64,000 bases of DNA from HGM04593 sp045660825 (GCA_045660825.1 JAZREN010000030.1:1-64000); one strand, 5' to 3'; numbered from the stretch's first letter, positions 25,623 through 37,900 are shown. The notes: generated by a model from the letters alone, not told the origin. A program made the numbers and translations.

Positions 25623-28600
25623 ATGAAAACAAAAAAACTTTTTCTTTGTTTGCTGTTCCTTGTGCTGGGAACAACAGCTTGGGCCGACAAGTACTATCAG
25701 CCCGGCTCTTACAAAGGCAACACAACGCCTCGCTTGACACTTTCTCAGGCTGTGGGCAAAAAGTTCATGATTTACAACACTGCCATCAATGGTGCCGAGG
25801 ACCGTACCGGTTTCCTGCGCAACAATGGCGTGCAGTTCGAGCATGACAAGTCAAAGGAGCGCGACCTCTATGTCTACAACGAGAGCTTTGTCTATACAAT
25901 GGAGGCGTACGACGACGATGCCGATGGCGTTAACGACTGGTATGCCATCAAGTCGGTGAATACGGGTCTGTATGTCAATTTTAACGGTAGAACAGATGTC
26001 CTTAAAGCTACCGATGCAAAACTTCTCATTACCGACTGGGATAATGCAACAGGCAAGTCGGGCGTGAATATGGAGAGCTGGAAGTATGAAGTCATAGCCA
26101 ATAACCAGATAACAGCCAAAGGTCATGGTAGCACTGTTTTTGTAGTCAAGAACTATAATGGTGGTGATAGACCATATTGGAACGGTACGGTCGGCGGATT
26201 CGATACTTGGAGCGATGCTCACCCTTATGCTTTCTATGAGGCACACGAGGTTACCAGTGGCGATTATCTGCAGGATTTGCACATCTATAGCCGTTGTGAC
26301 ATCTACTCGGCGCAAGTAATTTATGGTTATGTGCAGACTGCAGACCAGATAACAGCCAATCCTTCGTTTACGGATGAGGGCGGTTTCGCAAACCTTATCG
26401 ACGGTGATGCTGCCACATACAATGTGACAAATTGGAGTAATAATGTTGCCGGTCACTATTATCAGATAGACCTTGGCCGGAGCGTCGAGTCGCTCTATCT
26501 TTATATGCAGCGTCGTGCCGATGGCATGAATGCTCCCGTGAAATATGAACTCCAGGCGTGCGCAACAGCCGATGGCAATTATACAACGATTGGCGAGTAC
26601 ACAACAGAACTTGCATCAAGCTCGTTCTATACATCGGATGCAATTGACCTGAATGGTTCTTACCGATATATCCGTATTGTGGCAAGGGAAACAACAACCT
26701 CCGGTTATACCTGTATGGGTCTCTCCGAACTCTCTGTTCTCCCTACTACAAAAGAGGTTAGTGATGCCATTGGTTATATAAATGCTTCGCAGACTTCCAA
26801 GCTCTTCACAAAGACTACTGCAAAGGCCTATGCGACATTGGTCGAAGACTATAACACTCATTATCCCGAAGCCCGTTTGCTCTCGGGCGTGCCCCTCCCC
26901 GGTCACAAATACCGCATCTATGCCGATGCCTATGATATTGATGCAGGCGTGTATGTAAACAAAGAGATTAAGGCCGGTGACGGCTTGAATATTATGGATG
27001 CTGGCTCTTATTTTAAAGAGGCAGTCAACAAGGCGCAGTATGAGTGGTACTGCGAGCAGACAGCCGACGGCTATCTTGTGTTCCGCAATGTTGCCGACCC
27101 TGCAAAATATCTTGCAGATGGCAGGGTTGTTACCGAGCCTTACAAGTGGAGCATCAACACAGTGCGCACAACCCACTATGGTGTGCCTTTGATGAACGCT
27201 GCAATGCAGTATCTTGCAGTTGCTAATGACGGCTACTGGCAGGGCGATGTAAAGACTGCACAGGACCAGACACAGCCATACGCATATACGGACGTCGATG
27301 ACAAAGGCACTGATGATACATCGGATGACGTGACAGAAACCAAAACAATTGCTTGCGGTGTATGTACCGATTTCGTCTTCATTCCTGTTCCGCTTGATGA
27401 GACAGAGAAGACGATAACCATTACGGCCGGTGAACTTGTAGAGCGTAACACGCAATTGCTCTATGACAGTGACAACAATGGCACTCCCGAGGTGTATCCC
27501 CTGCCATTCTCGCGTATGTTCAAGAAAACCGGCGACAGCTGGGGCAATTTGCCTACACTGCAGTTGCTGTGCAGTGATATACACTCATACGCGGGAGTAA
27601 AAATAAACAACGGCGAGACTCTTGTAACTGTTGCAACAACTCCAAAGGTGGATTATGACGAGGCTACTTCCACACTCTCATTCAATTTCGATGAGATTGA
27701 AAGCGGTGATGTATTAGATGTGCAGTTGACCATTAAGGCACCGTTCAAGTACTCTGACCCCGACATGGCAAAGGGTGTGAAACCTACCTTATATATAATA
27801 AAGAATATGCGTTCGCAAGGTGTGCAGCAGCAGGCACGACCGAACCGTGCAGGTGTCAATATTGAAATTGGTGGCGACGAGAATGACCAGCCAATATCAT
27901 CGCAGACGGGTAAATACTACTATGCAAAATTCGAAATGCGCAACTCAAATATGTCACTTGTGCAGAACGATGCCGCATTGGATGCACACTCGCTGTTCTA
28001 TTTTACACAGACCGAGGATACCAACACCGACGAGTACTACAGCACCAATATCCACAATGTGACCACTGTCATGAAGTGTGCAAGCGACATTTCCTGGAAT
28101 GCCAACGGTAACACCTGGTATGTGCAACCAAACAAGACCTATTCGTTCACCGGTTACAACATTGCTACAACAATACTCAATGCAACAAACAATCCCGGTG
28201 ATACATGGTGCAGCAACCACACCGACGGTGACCGCATTGTCCGTTACAATGCAAATGACGACGGCTCGGCTTGGATATTTGAGGAAGTTGAGGATGACAG
28301 GGCAAAGGAATTGTTGAAAGAGTATATTAACAATGTTGCAGATGCTTTGATCGCAGAACTTGGTGGTATAACAGATGATGAGGCTGCTGCAATGGGATAT
28401 GATATGGACAAGGTCGGGCAATACAAATCCATCGTTACCCAATTGCAGAATCTTGCCCAGGATTATTATAATCAAACAAATATTGCCAAGCTTGTGCAGT
28501 ATGCCCAGAATATCCACATGATTGAGCATGAGATTGATTATGCTCTCTATGCGTTGCCAGATCTTAGTGATGAGACAAAGATGGACGAGGCTGCAAAATT

Positions 28601-31337
28601 CTCCGACCCGCATTGGTATTACATCCGTAATGTAAAGGACGAAAACTTCTATGTTGCCCATCAGGGTGATGATGTCTCTATGTACATCGGTGAACTCACC
28701 GACAGTAAAAAGAGCCTGAGCAATATGTTCTATTTTGTCGGTGAAAAGAATTCATACGGCACAAGTGGATATGTTGATTTCCCCGGCAACAATCTAATTA
28801 TCGACGACTATCTGAAGGTTCACATCCACAACTTTGCCGCAAAGAAAAAGACACTTGTGAGCAAGAATGTAGAGTTGACAAATCAGAGTAATGTCAAACC
28901 AAGCGTGCAGAACGGTAAACAGATTCTTGCAACCGGTCTTGGCTTGAAGGATGACGAGAGTTGGCAGATTGTGCTTGAGTATGACCTCGACCACGATTAT
29001 CAGGCATACAATTCATACGGTAGCTGTCTGCTTGCATCATCGGGCGACCCTCTTGCCGATACTTATACAAATGAGTTCCAGATATATTTGAAGGATGACC
29101 GTAGCGTTGTCATTAAAATGAACTGTGGCGATGACCGTTACCGCTTCTGGCATACACAGGATAACTTCTCTCATATAAAGATTGTGATAACATACTCGCA
29201 GCAGAGTATGACATTCGATATCTATAACTCTCTTGGCGAAAAGGAGACACTGAAACTTAATCAGGTACACATGAACCCTGTAGACAAACTCTCCACCGCT
29301 TTGCCAGCCACTGGTGCCAATGTCGAAAACCTTGCAACCTATCAGGTCGAGGAGATGACATGGAAAGCGCACGAGGAGGATGAAGGTGATGCCAATAAGG
29401 ACAATTGGTATATCCTGCCATCATCTAACCTCGAAAACATAGGTATGGCAATTGTTCTTGACGACCCCAACGATGCCAAGATGGGATGGAGTTATATGAA
29501 CAATGATGAGACAATCACCCCCGACCTGGGAACACGCGACAATTCGACATGGAAGTTCGAGCGCGTGACCGATTTCGACGGCCACATCGACGAGTTGCTC
29601 GCGATGTACAATTTCAAGGATTGCGTAATCTATGACCGCGAACTTGCTGCATTGATGAAACTTATCAAGGAGAAAGAGACTATAATAAAGGCCGAGACAA
29701 ACGGCGATGGCGAGGAGGCTGCCTTCAACGAGGTTTACTATGCAATTCTCAACTACACCGGCCGTATGCCCGAACAGTTGATGGCTCCAAACCCCGGTAT
29801 CCTGTATACAATACGTCCCGCTGTTGAGGAGTATACCCAGAATGCACTGCTTGTACACGTTGATGCCGCAAATGGCACCTATGTGACAAAAGAGATGTAC
29901 AACGGCGATGTTGTGCGTGACGACAATAGCTACGACAGTCGTGCGGCATGGATATTCGAGGGCGCTACAGGTAGTACAAATTCAGGTCTCAAGGCAAAGA
30001 ACATCCACACACAGTGCTATATGACAGCCCTTGGTGCCGATGCTTCGGCTGTTAACGAGGAGGGTGCTGCTGCTATTACCCTTGCACCGCTTGGTGCTTG
30101 CACCACAATGTTCCAGGTGGGTGGCGAATATATGAACAGAGCCGGCGTTGCTGTAACTAACAGTTACAATAATAATGCCGATAACTTCTGGGGCAGTGCG
30201 GTAACACCATCTGCAGGCGTAAAGGCTGTAATAGACGAACGCAATTTGGGTGAGGGTGCCGTACACAGCAAGAGCACTGACGTTGAAGTGAGAACAACAG
30301 GTGACGAGACCACAAAGGATGTTACCGTGACATTTACATACGATGGCGGTAGCCACAAGATTAATATTCTTGGTGTTGAGCTTGTTGCAATAGATGGTAA
30401 AGTGAAATATTCAGAGTACAGGTATGCAACAGCTGGAGGTGATCCTAAAACTGCAACCTATGCTCTCACTGGTGTGTTCCCCGGTACATACACTTTGAAC
30501 TGCTATGTCTATGACCCTGATGGTGGTGACGATTTGACATCGCACATAGGTCACTTTGATATTGCAGGCGTTGTTGCAGTTTCGGGCGAGGCTAAGGTTA
30601 AGAATGACGGTGCAGAATCGACCAGGTGGATTATTGAGGAAATCAGGAACCCCGAGACAAGTGTCTGCTACGAGACAACAATTGAAGAGGGATATTCTAC
30701 ACTTATGCTTGGCTTTGATGCCAAAATCCCCGAGGGTGTTGAGGCATACACCGGTGCAATCGACGGTATTGTGGTTGACAAGAAATATCTTTCAATGACA
30801 CAGTATGAGGGTAGCATCTTGCCGGCAAATACTCCTGTCGTGCTCAAGAGTAGTGAAGAGGGCGTGGCAATGACCGGTAAGTTCTATATCAGCACAATTG
30901 CCGGCGAGCAGGAAGAAGATAATTATCTGCGCGGCTCGCTCTACCACACAGTGGTGAGCACCGATGCTATTGAGAACGAGGTTGGTGCTTCTATAAACAT
31001 CTATATGCTCCAGAGTGGAAAGACCGGTCCTAAGATGTACTGGATTTACGAGGAGTATGATGAGAATGGCAACCTTGTCGATGGCGGAAGCAATGACAAT
31101 GGTAAGCACGTGCTCTGCAAGGCCAACAAAGCATACATTGTTATAAAGAGTGGCGAGGCCAACGGTAAGGGCTCATTCATGTTCATGCTTAACCGTGGCG
31201 GTGCAACCGGCATTGATGATGTTGAGGACGAAGTTGAAACTATTGAGACTATTTATGACCTTCAGGGACGTCGCCTCGATGAGATAACACACCCGGGTGT
31301 GTACATTGTTAACGGCCGCAAGGTTATGGTTAAGTGA
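25623..31337 (+). CDS. Giant secreted multidomain protein with F5/8-type domain and YDLQGR C-terminal tail
   Basis: A 1904-residue exported protein. The signal peptide (about 22 residues, cleavage after AWA) is followed by a ricin-like/trefoil-looking region with repeated YxIKSVNTGLYVN-type strands. A discoidin-like F5/8 type C domain lies at about residues 253-373 (LIDGDAATYNVTNW ... YRYIRIVARE). Several similar trefoil-like blocks follow, and a jelly-roll-like module lies near 1100-1220 (ESWQIVLEYDLDHDYQAYNS). The end has a beta module (IPEGVEAYTG ... LPANTPVVLKS) and the tail IYDLQGRRL ... HPGVYIVNGRKVMVK. That tail resembles type IX secretion sorting domains, so a cell-surface location is likely. 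No catalytic domain is recognised; glycan binding is the best guess. A small protein gene follows 40 nt downstream. Confidence 0.85.
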   Translation: MKTKKLFLCLLFLVLGTTAWADKYYQPGSYKGNTTPRLTLSQAVGKKFMIYNTAINGAEDRTGFLRNNGVQFEHDKSKERDLYVYNESFVYTMEAYDDDADGVNDWYAIKSVNTGLYVNFNGRTDVLKATDAKLLITDWDNATGKSGVNMESWKYEVIANNQITAKGHGSTVFVVKNYNGGDRPYWNGTVGGFDTWSDAHPYAFYEAHEVTSGDYLQDLHIYSRCDIYSAQVIYGYVQTADQITANPSFTDEGGFANLIDGDAATYNVTNWSNNVAGHYYQIDLGRSVESLYLYMQRRADGMNAPVKYELQACATADGNYTTIGEYTTELASSSFYTSDAIDLNGSYRYIRIVARETTTSGYTCMGLSELSVLPTTKEVSDAIGYINASQTSKLFTKTTAKAYATLVEDYNTHYPEARLLSGVPLPGHKYRIYADAYDIDAGVYVNKEIKAGDGLNIMDAGSYFKEAVNKAQYEWYCEQTADGYLVFRNVADPAKYLADGRVVTEPYKWSINTVRTTHYGVPLMNAAMQYLAVANDGYWQGDVKTAQDQTQPYAYTDVDDKGTDDTSDDVTETKTIACGVCTDFVFIPVPLDETEKTITITAGELVERNTQLLYDSDNNGTPEVYPLPFSRMFKKTGDSWGNLPTLQLLCSDIHSYAGVKINNGETLVTVATTPKVDYDEATSTLSFNFDEIESGDVLDVQLTIKAPFKYSDPDMAKGVKPTLYIIKNMRSQGVQQQARPNRAGVNIEIGGDENDQPISSQTGKYYYAKFEMRNSNMSLVQNDAALDAHSLFYFTQTEDTNTDEYYSTNIHNVTTVMKCASDISWNANGNTWYVQPNKTYSFTGYNIATTILNATNNPGDTWCSNHTDGDRIVRYNANDDGSAWIFEEVEDDRAKELLKEYINNVADALIAELGGITDDEAAAMGYDMDKVGQYKSIVTQLQNLAQDYYNQTNIAKLVQYAQNIHMIEHEIDYALYALPDLSDETKMDEAAKFSDPHWYYIRNVKDENFYVAHQGDDVSMYIGELTDSKKSLSNMFYFVGEKNSYGTSGYVDFPGNNLIIDDYLKVHIHNFAAKKKTLVSKNVELTNQSNVKPSVQNGKQILATGLGLKDDESWQIVLEYDLDHDYQAYNSYGSCLLASSGDPLADTYTNEFQIYLKDDRSVVIKMNCGDDRYRFWHTQDNFSHIKIVITYSQQSMTFDIYNSLGEKETLKLNQVHMNPVDKLSTALPATGANVENLATYQVEEMTWKAHEEDEGDANKDNWYILPSSNLENIGMAIVLDDPNDAKMGWSYMNNDETITPDLGTRDNSTWKFERVTDFDGHIDELLAMYNFKDCVIYDRELAALMKLIKEKETIIKAETNGDGEEAAFNEVYYAILNYTGRMPEQLMAPNPGILYTIRPAVEEYTQNALLVHVDAANGTYVTKEMYNGDVVRDDNSYDSRAAWIFEGATGSTNSGLKAKNIHTQCYMTALGADASAVNEEGAAAITLAPLGACTTMFQVGGEYMNRAGVAVTNSYNNNADNFWGSAVTPSAGVKAVIDERNLGEGAVHSKSTDVEVRTTGDETTKDVTVTFTYDGGSHKINILGVELVAIDGKVKYSEYRYATAGGDPKTATYALTGVFPGTYTLNCYVYDPDGGDDLTSHIGHFDIAGVVAVSGEAKVKNDGAESTRWIIEEIRNPETSVCYETTIEEGYSTLMLGFDAKIPEGVEAYTGAIDGIVVDKKYLSMTQYEGSILPANTPVVLKSSEEGVAMTGKFYISTIAGEQEEDNYLRGSLYHTVVSTDAIENEVGASINIYMLQSGKTGPKMYWIYEEYDENGNLVDGGSNDNGKHVLCKANKAYIVIKSGEANGKGSFMFMLNRGGATGIDDVEDEVETIETIYDLQGRRLDEITHPGVYIVNGRKVMVK

Positions 31338-31377
31338 GAGTGTCCTATGCTTGTTGAATGAAAAAGAATTTTAGACG

Positions 31378-31557
31378 ATGAAAAAGAAATATTATAGACC
31401 AGAGATTGAGGAACTTGAGATTTATACATCGACAGTGCTTGCACTTTCGCTCATTGAAGGTGATGATGGCGAAGGTGATGATGACCGTGGTCACTCTTCC
31501 GGCCAAAAAGGTGGCGAGTTCCGTGGCGACTGGAGCAACATCTGGGAAGGAATGTAA
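31378..31557 (+). CDS. Small protein of the YxxP/NIW family, 59 residues (paralog 1)
   Basis: A 59-residue protein starting MKKKYYRPEIEELEIYT and ending EFRGDWSNIWEGM. It is not a known family to me. Its N-terminal third is amphipathic with the motif YxxPEI, the middle is acidic and Gly-rich (EGDDGEGDDDRG), and the C-terminus carries the DW(S/E)NIW..M motif. Two further paralogs lie at 60215-60391 and 60737-60907. The shared ends with diverged middles are strong evidence that all three are real genes. It starts 40 nt after the stop of the 1904-residue secreted protein and probably shares its mRNA. There is no signal peptide, lipobox or long hydrophobic helix. It could be a peptide precursor, a partner of the secreted protein, or a regulator. 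Confidence 0.8.
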   Translation: MKKKYYRPEIEELEIYTSTVLALSLIEGDDGEGDDDRGHSSGQKGGEFRGDWSNIWEGM

Positions 31558-31900
31558 ATGAGGCTCGAGGCTTTGCAACTGTCCCTCTTTCAAAAGAGGG
31601 ACGAGCGAAGCGGAGGGAGATGGGATAAGAATAGAAAGTAAACCCTGCCATCCTGAGCGCAACATTGTCATCCCGACAGAGCGTAGCGACGAGGGATCTC
31701 AAGCAAAGCAGTTAAATAGATTCTTCCTCCTTTCATTCGTCAGAATGACAATGCGTGGACCTTGTCATCCTGAGCGTGGCGAAGGATCTAAAGAGTATCG
31801 CGAAAAAACGGTAAACAAACTCCTCCTCTTTTAGGGGAGGTGCCGGCTCGCCGGCGAAGGGGTATTACTTAAAAAACATAGAGAGAAATAAATAACTAAA
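31558..31900. repeat. Intergenic repeat region
   Basis: No gene is seen in this 353-nt gap. It holds a hairpin GTCCCTCTTT / AAAGAGGGAC (31579-31600), a likely terminator of the preceding unit. Diverged halves of the palindromic repeat family follow (CATCCTGAGCGCAAC, GTCATCCCGACAGAG, CGTCAGAATGACA, GTCATCCTGAGCG), then a CTCCTCCTC...GGGGAGG hairpin before the next gene. I see no clear TAnnTTTG promoter for the GH89 gene. Confidence 0.65.
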
Positions 31901-31910
31901 AACCAATAAT

Positions 31911-34900
31911 ATGAAAAAGAACTTTTTTCTGACATTGATGCTCGCGCTTGTGGCGCTGTTCTCAATTGAGACCGCAACAGCACAGGCACCGGTTGCAACG
32001 CCACAAGAGGCAATCACCGGATTGCTTAACCGTATTGGTGGCGACGGCGCAGCCGACAGGTTCGAGATTGTGATTGATGCAAGCCTCGCCGAGAATGGCA
32101 AGGATGTGTTCATCATTGCTCCGGGCAACGGCAAGCCCTGTATCAAGGGTAACACACAGCTGTCGGTGGCAACAGGTATCAACTGGTACTTGAACCACTA
32201 TGCACACATCAACCTCACTTGGAACAACCTCACAACCGACCTTTCACAGGTTACTTTGCCTGTTCCAGCAAGCGAGGAGAAGCATGTAAGTAACGCAACC
32301 TACCGTTACGACTTCAACACCTGTACATTCTCCTACTCAATGGCTTTCTGGACATGGGAGCGTTGGCAGCAGGAGATTGACTGGATGGCTCTGCATGGTA
32401 TCAACGCTCCGTTGAACCTTGTGGGTCTTGAGGTTGTTACACGCAAGTTTCTCGAGGAAATTGGCGTGAGCGAGAGCGATATCGATGCCTATATTGCCGG
32501 TCCCGGTTTTATGGCTTGGTTTGCAATGAACAACCTCGAGGGATGGGGTAGTACAATCAATGCCAAAGACGTTACAATGAACGGTAACCCCGACTGGTGG
32601 TACACTCGCCAGGAGCAACTTTGCCGCAATATGATGCGGCGTATGCGCGAACTTGGCATGCAGCCCGTTATCCCCGGCTTCAGCGGCCAGGTGCCTTATT
32701 GTCTTAGCAGTGGCAGATACGACGGTAATGCCAATTTCAATAAATCGGATATTGTAAATGCCGGCAGTTGGGGTGGTGGCTTTACACACCCGGGTGTCGT
32801 TAATCCGTCAACAACGAGTTATGAGAAGTTGGCAACTATATATTATAAGCATTTGCACGATGTTATGGGCCCGTCAGAGTTCTATAGTATGGACCCATTC
32901 CACGAGATGTCAGCTCCGGTAGGTCCAACTGTTCTTTATCCCGGTATTATGGCGCATCTTGACCGCTGTTATGCTTTGGAAAGCGAAGAAAAAAGAGCCG
33001 AGCACAATGCTCCTGCACAGCCAAAATGGATTGTTCAGCAGTGGCAAGGAACACCGGTGAGCGATGCGTTCAGTGCAATGAGCAGTTATGGCGACCGTTT
33101 CATCGGTCTTGACCTTTTCTCTGATGCTCCCGGCAAGGCGCAGTGGAACAGTGATTATTATAAGGGACGTCCCTATATTTTCTGTATGCTCCATAACTTT
33201 GGTGGCCGTAGCGGTATGCACGGCCGTTTGGAGAGCACAATGAACGACTACTTCCGTGCGCTTGCAAAGAATAACAATTGTAAGGGTATCGGTGCAACCC
33301 CCGAGGGTTCTGAGACCAACCCAATTCTCTACGATATGCTCTTTGAGCTTCCGTGGATGGATGTGAACAATCGCCCGACAGCTGATGAGTGGCTCGCAGG
33401 GTATGCTCACTCACGCTACGGCGTAAATAACGCTACGGCACTTGAGGCTTTGAAGAACCTGAAAAAATCTGTATGGGCTTGTCCTACCGACCAGCAGGGA
33501 ACATCGGAAGCTGTTATTCTTGCCCGCCCAAAATGGGAGGTAAACAAAGTATCGTCGTGGAGTACATCGGCTATCTACTGGGATACACAAGATGTGCGCC
33601 TTGCTGCCGACCAGTTGTATTCTATAAAAGACCTTGTGACTGAAAACGGTGGACAGGATGGCGTCGCAAACTACAACTATGACTTCATTGACGTTGTCCG
33701 CCAGGCAATGGTGGACTACGCTGCCGAGTTGTTGCCATTGATTAACGCTGCGCGCAACAGTGGTAACAGTGCCGAGTATGAGCGACTTTATAAACTCTAC
33801 TTGCAGTTGATGCTTGACCTTGATACAATGCTCTCTTACGATGCGGGTTTCAAACTTGAGCGTTGGACAAGCCTTGCGCGCAACATCGCCGATGAGGTTA
33901 CCGGTACAACTGTGAACGACCGCAACTGGCTCGAGTGGAACGCTCGTACACAGGTTACGGTTTGGGCCGGACAACAAGATGCTCTTAATGATTATTCTAA
34001 CCGTTGCTGGGCAGGTCTTATAAAGGATTTCCACTATGCGCGTTGGAAATATTTCTTTGAGAACGACGGAGGCGCTCCTTCGGGCAACTGGTATAGCGGT
34101 TTTGAGTATCCTTGGACTGTTAATTTTACAGATTACGACTATTCAACAGTTACAATCCCCAACGATATGACAGCAACCGAGAAGGCTGCACAGACATTCG
34201 GCAACTACTTTGGTCGCATTAAGGGTGCTACAAAGAACTATGTGTTCCCAATGGGAGTTGCAACCAATGCAACAAAGAGCGACGTAATCCCCGAGGTTTA
34301 TCGTGACAAGACAGTTGAACTTCCTTTTGAGATTGGCAAGAATGTAACAATATCTTCTGTTTGGATTGACCTCAACAATGACGGTGCTGCAAGTGACAAA
34401 GAGAACCTTGCTGTGACCGAAGGTAATAAGGTGGCTATCCCTGCCGATGCTGCTATTGGCAAAACTACTGCTAAGGTTACATACAGCGACGGCACAGTAA
34501 TCACATTCAACCTTGCGCTCATTGAGGATATTGCAGAAGAACGTACCGTAACGGCTGTTGCGGGTGCAAACGGTTCGGTTGCAATCGAGGGTGACGAAGA
34601 CGGTGACGGTTCAATTACCAATACCGAGGCTGTGAAGATGACTGCAACTGCAAACACCGGTTACAACTTCGAGAACTGGACAAAGGACGGCGAGGTAGTC
34701 AGCAACGACAATCCATTCATCTACTATGGCAAGGAAGAGGCTACATTCACTGCTAACTTCATCCAGGACAAGTGGGGCGTGGTAGCTTGTGGCGACGATG
34801 TAGATGGTGACGGAAATGTCAAGGACGAGGCTGATGTAATGAACGATATAAGCAACAATAAACAGTATATCCCCGAACTCACACTTGCGTATTATAATCG

Positions 34901-37900
34901 TGAGGCTGAGACAATCTTTGAAGCAATATCTGCACCTACAAGCATTTTTACAACAATTCCACAGATAATAAATGTACCACAGGGCGCAAGTTTTGATATT
35001 GAATATAAAGGCGTTGACAACTTTAAGCATTGTTATTTCCGTGCTTATATTGACCTTAATGCCGATGGCGATTTTGACGATGAAGGCGAGTTGCTGAAAG
35101 AGGTAGGTACCAAAGGTGCGCAGAATACCGCAGTATGTTCTAATAAAATAAATGTACTGCTCCCATACAATATGCCTTTGGGTATCACTCACATGCGTTT
35201 GCGTTTCGACAGTGCTTGGAACATTGGCGAAGGTGCAAAAGACCCATCAGTCCGCCCTGTTTATGAAATTATAATCAATGTAACAGAGTTCTCGGAGAAG
35301 GCTGCCCACATTACAGTTGCTACAAACAGCGAGGAGTGGGGTGTTGTGAATGTATGGACAGACGAGACTCCTGACAAATCAACAATACGTACCGAGTGGG
35401 ATGTAACAAAGGGTGTGCCTTTCTGTATTGCTGCCACAAAGGCAAGCGAGGATGTTGAGTTCCTCGGTTGGTACGACCAGTATGGCCGCTTGGTAACAGA
35501 GAACTTGGAGCATACAATGTATGCCCGTGAGGATGCTACCTACACAGCCCGTTTCCGCAAGTTTTTGGAAATCGACGGCTGGCAGATTGAGTACCGCACA
35601 CAGCCGGGCAGCGATGTTGTAACAACAAAGCTTGCAAACGGTGTAAAACCCGAGGCCGGCAAAAAGTATTATATCTATGCTCCTACACGCCCTACAAATG
35701 ACGGCGAGTATGTAAACCGTTATCTCTACAATAATGGTGGTTCACTTGGCTTGGGTACAGCTGTCGGCGATGCGAGCTATATATGGCTCTGCGAGGTTAA
35801 TGGCGAGAACTATACATTCCAGAATGTTGGTGACCCTACAAAGTACCTCGCGCACAAAGGCTTGCAGACTTGGGGATACGACTTCAAACTTGGTACAGGT
35901 GATACAAAGTATGAGGGAATTACAATCTACTCGGTAAGTGATAGCAAATATTTGGTGACAAAGGACGATGGCACAGGCTTTGACCAGTCGGATAGGACTC
36001 ACAACCAGTCGACCGAGAATTATACTACCGATTATGTCTTTGTCGAGGTTTCTACCCCCGATGTGATTGTTTTTACCAAAGTGCGCCAGAGTGGTGTTAA
36101 CGACCTTGTTATTCCCGCAACCGTTGAGGTTCTTGGCGAGCAGTTGACAGTTGCCGGCTTTGACAACGACCTGTTCAACAATAACACGGATTTGTGGTCA
36201 ATTACATTGCCAAATACAATGGAGTTCCTGGGTAGCAATGTTATTTTTGAATCATCGTTGAAGGGTGAAAATACTCCGGTCGATAATAGCGATAACAGTC
36301 CTAGCGAATTGACTCAGGTTATTGATCTTAAAGGGCTTGTACTGAAGAATAGCGAACACTGGAAGATTGAGATTAAATATAGCTCTGACGGCGTTTCTTC
36401 ATATAACCAGTGGGGTAGTTTCTTGCTCTGTCCAGGCAGCACCTGGGGTGGAGCTGAGTTGCTCTACTTGACAACTGCAAAGCAGGATTCGCGAGGATGG
36501 CATTTGCGTTCTCCGGCATCGGGTCTTGGTGACGACTATTTCAAGGAGCATACAATTGGCAAGGTGTCTAACTTTACCGTTACTTTTGAAAATAAAGGAA
36601 ACGGCAAGGCTGTGATAGCTGTTACAAACTCCGAGGGTGCGATACAGACCAGTACCGAGTTTGCTTTTACTGTTGACAATATCTCGGCATTCTGTGCCCG
36701 TATTCCTAAAGGCTTGGATATAACAAGCTTCAAGATAATGGATAAAGAGGTTGTCAATCCTTTCAGCGGCTGTAGAAATCTTGACAAGATTGCTATTGAC
36801 GGCGATTGCGAGAATTACTATGTAGCCCAGGACGGCGGCCTTTACAATTCAAGTGATGTGCTTGTTTGTATGCCCGAAGGTAAGGAGAAAGGTGCCGACC
36901 GCCGCGCTCTTGCTGCACTTATAGAGGAGATGGAGACACTTACCTCACTTGTCGCTACATACAACCCTGTTGGCAAGGCAAACAAGATTGCATTGCAGAC
37001 ACAAGATGCAAATGCCGTAAATTATCTTTGGACAAACAATGCCGACACAAGTGAGGGAAGTATTCACCACCTTGTGGACGGTGTCAAGGGTAATGACAAC
37101 AACTTCTTCCACTCGAACTGGCACAACGTAAGTACTGCCGAAGGCTATCACTACATTGAGGTTGACTTGGGCGCCGACAATATGTACACAATGATGCAGT
37201 TTGCTTATCACACACGTACAAATTGTTCTAATGATTTCCCCGATGCCATAACTGTGATGGGTAGCAATGACAAGCAGAACTACACCGAAATCCACACCGA
37301 GAACAGTAACTTGCCACAGGCTACAAACAAGGAGTTCAAGTCGGCAGTGTTCGACTGCGGCCAGCCTTACCGTTATTTGCGTTTCAAGGTGGCTGCTGAG
37401 AGAACCTATTGGCATATGGGCGAGTTTGAACTCTACTTTATGACATCTACAGCCGATGTATACTCTTATCTTGAGGCCGGAATTACCAACGAGCAGGCTG
37501 CAACCGGTTACGATGCAATGTTGGATGCACAGGCCGTCTATGATTTTGGCACAACAGCTGCCGAAATGCAGGCTGCGAAAACTGAATTGCAGAGTGCATA
37601 CGACACATTGAAGGCTCTTCTTGAGGCTGCAATTCCTGTGAAACTCACTACTGACGAGGAAAATCCGGTGTTGTACAAGGTCATCATCAAGCGTGCAAAT
37701 GACGGTTCAAAGGTGTTGGGCTATGACGAACCCACCGGTATGGTTGCCGTGCAAGGTAAAGCTGACAACAGCAGTTGGCAGGCTTGGTACTTTATGGGTA
37801 GCACAAATGGCGTGACAATACACCCATACAATGCCGACGGCAAGGTGCTGAGTGCCGATAATACCGGCAACTCGCCTGCAAAGGTGTGGGCTGTTAAGAA

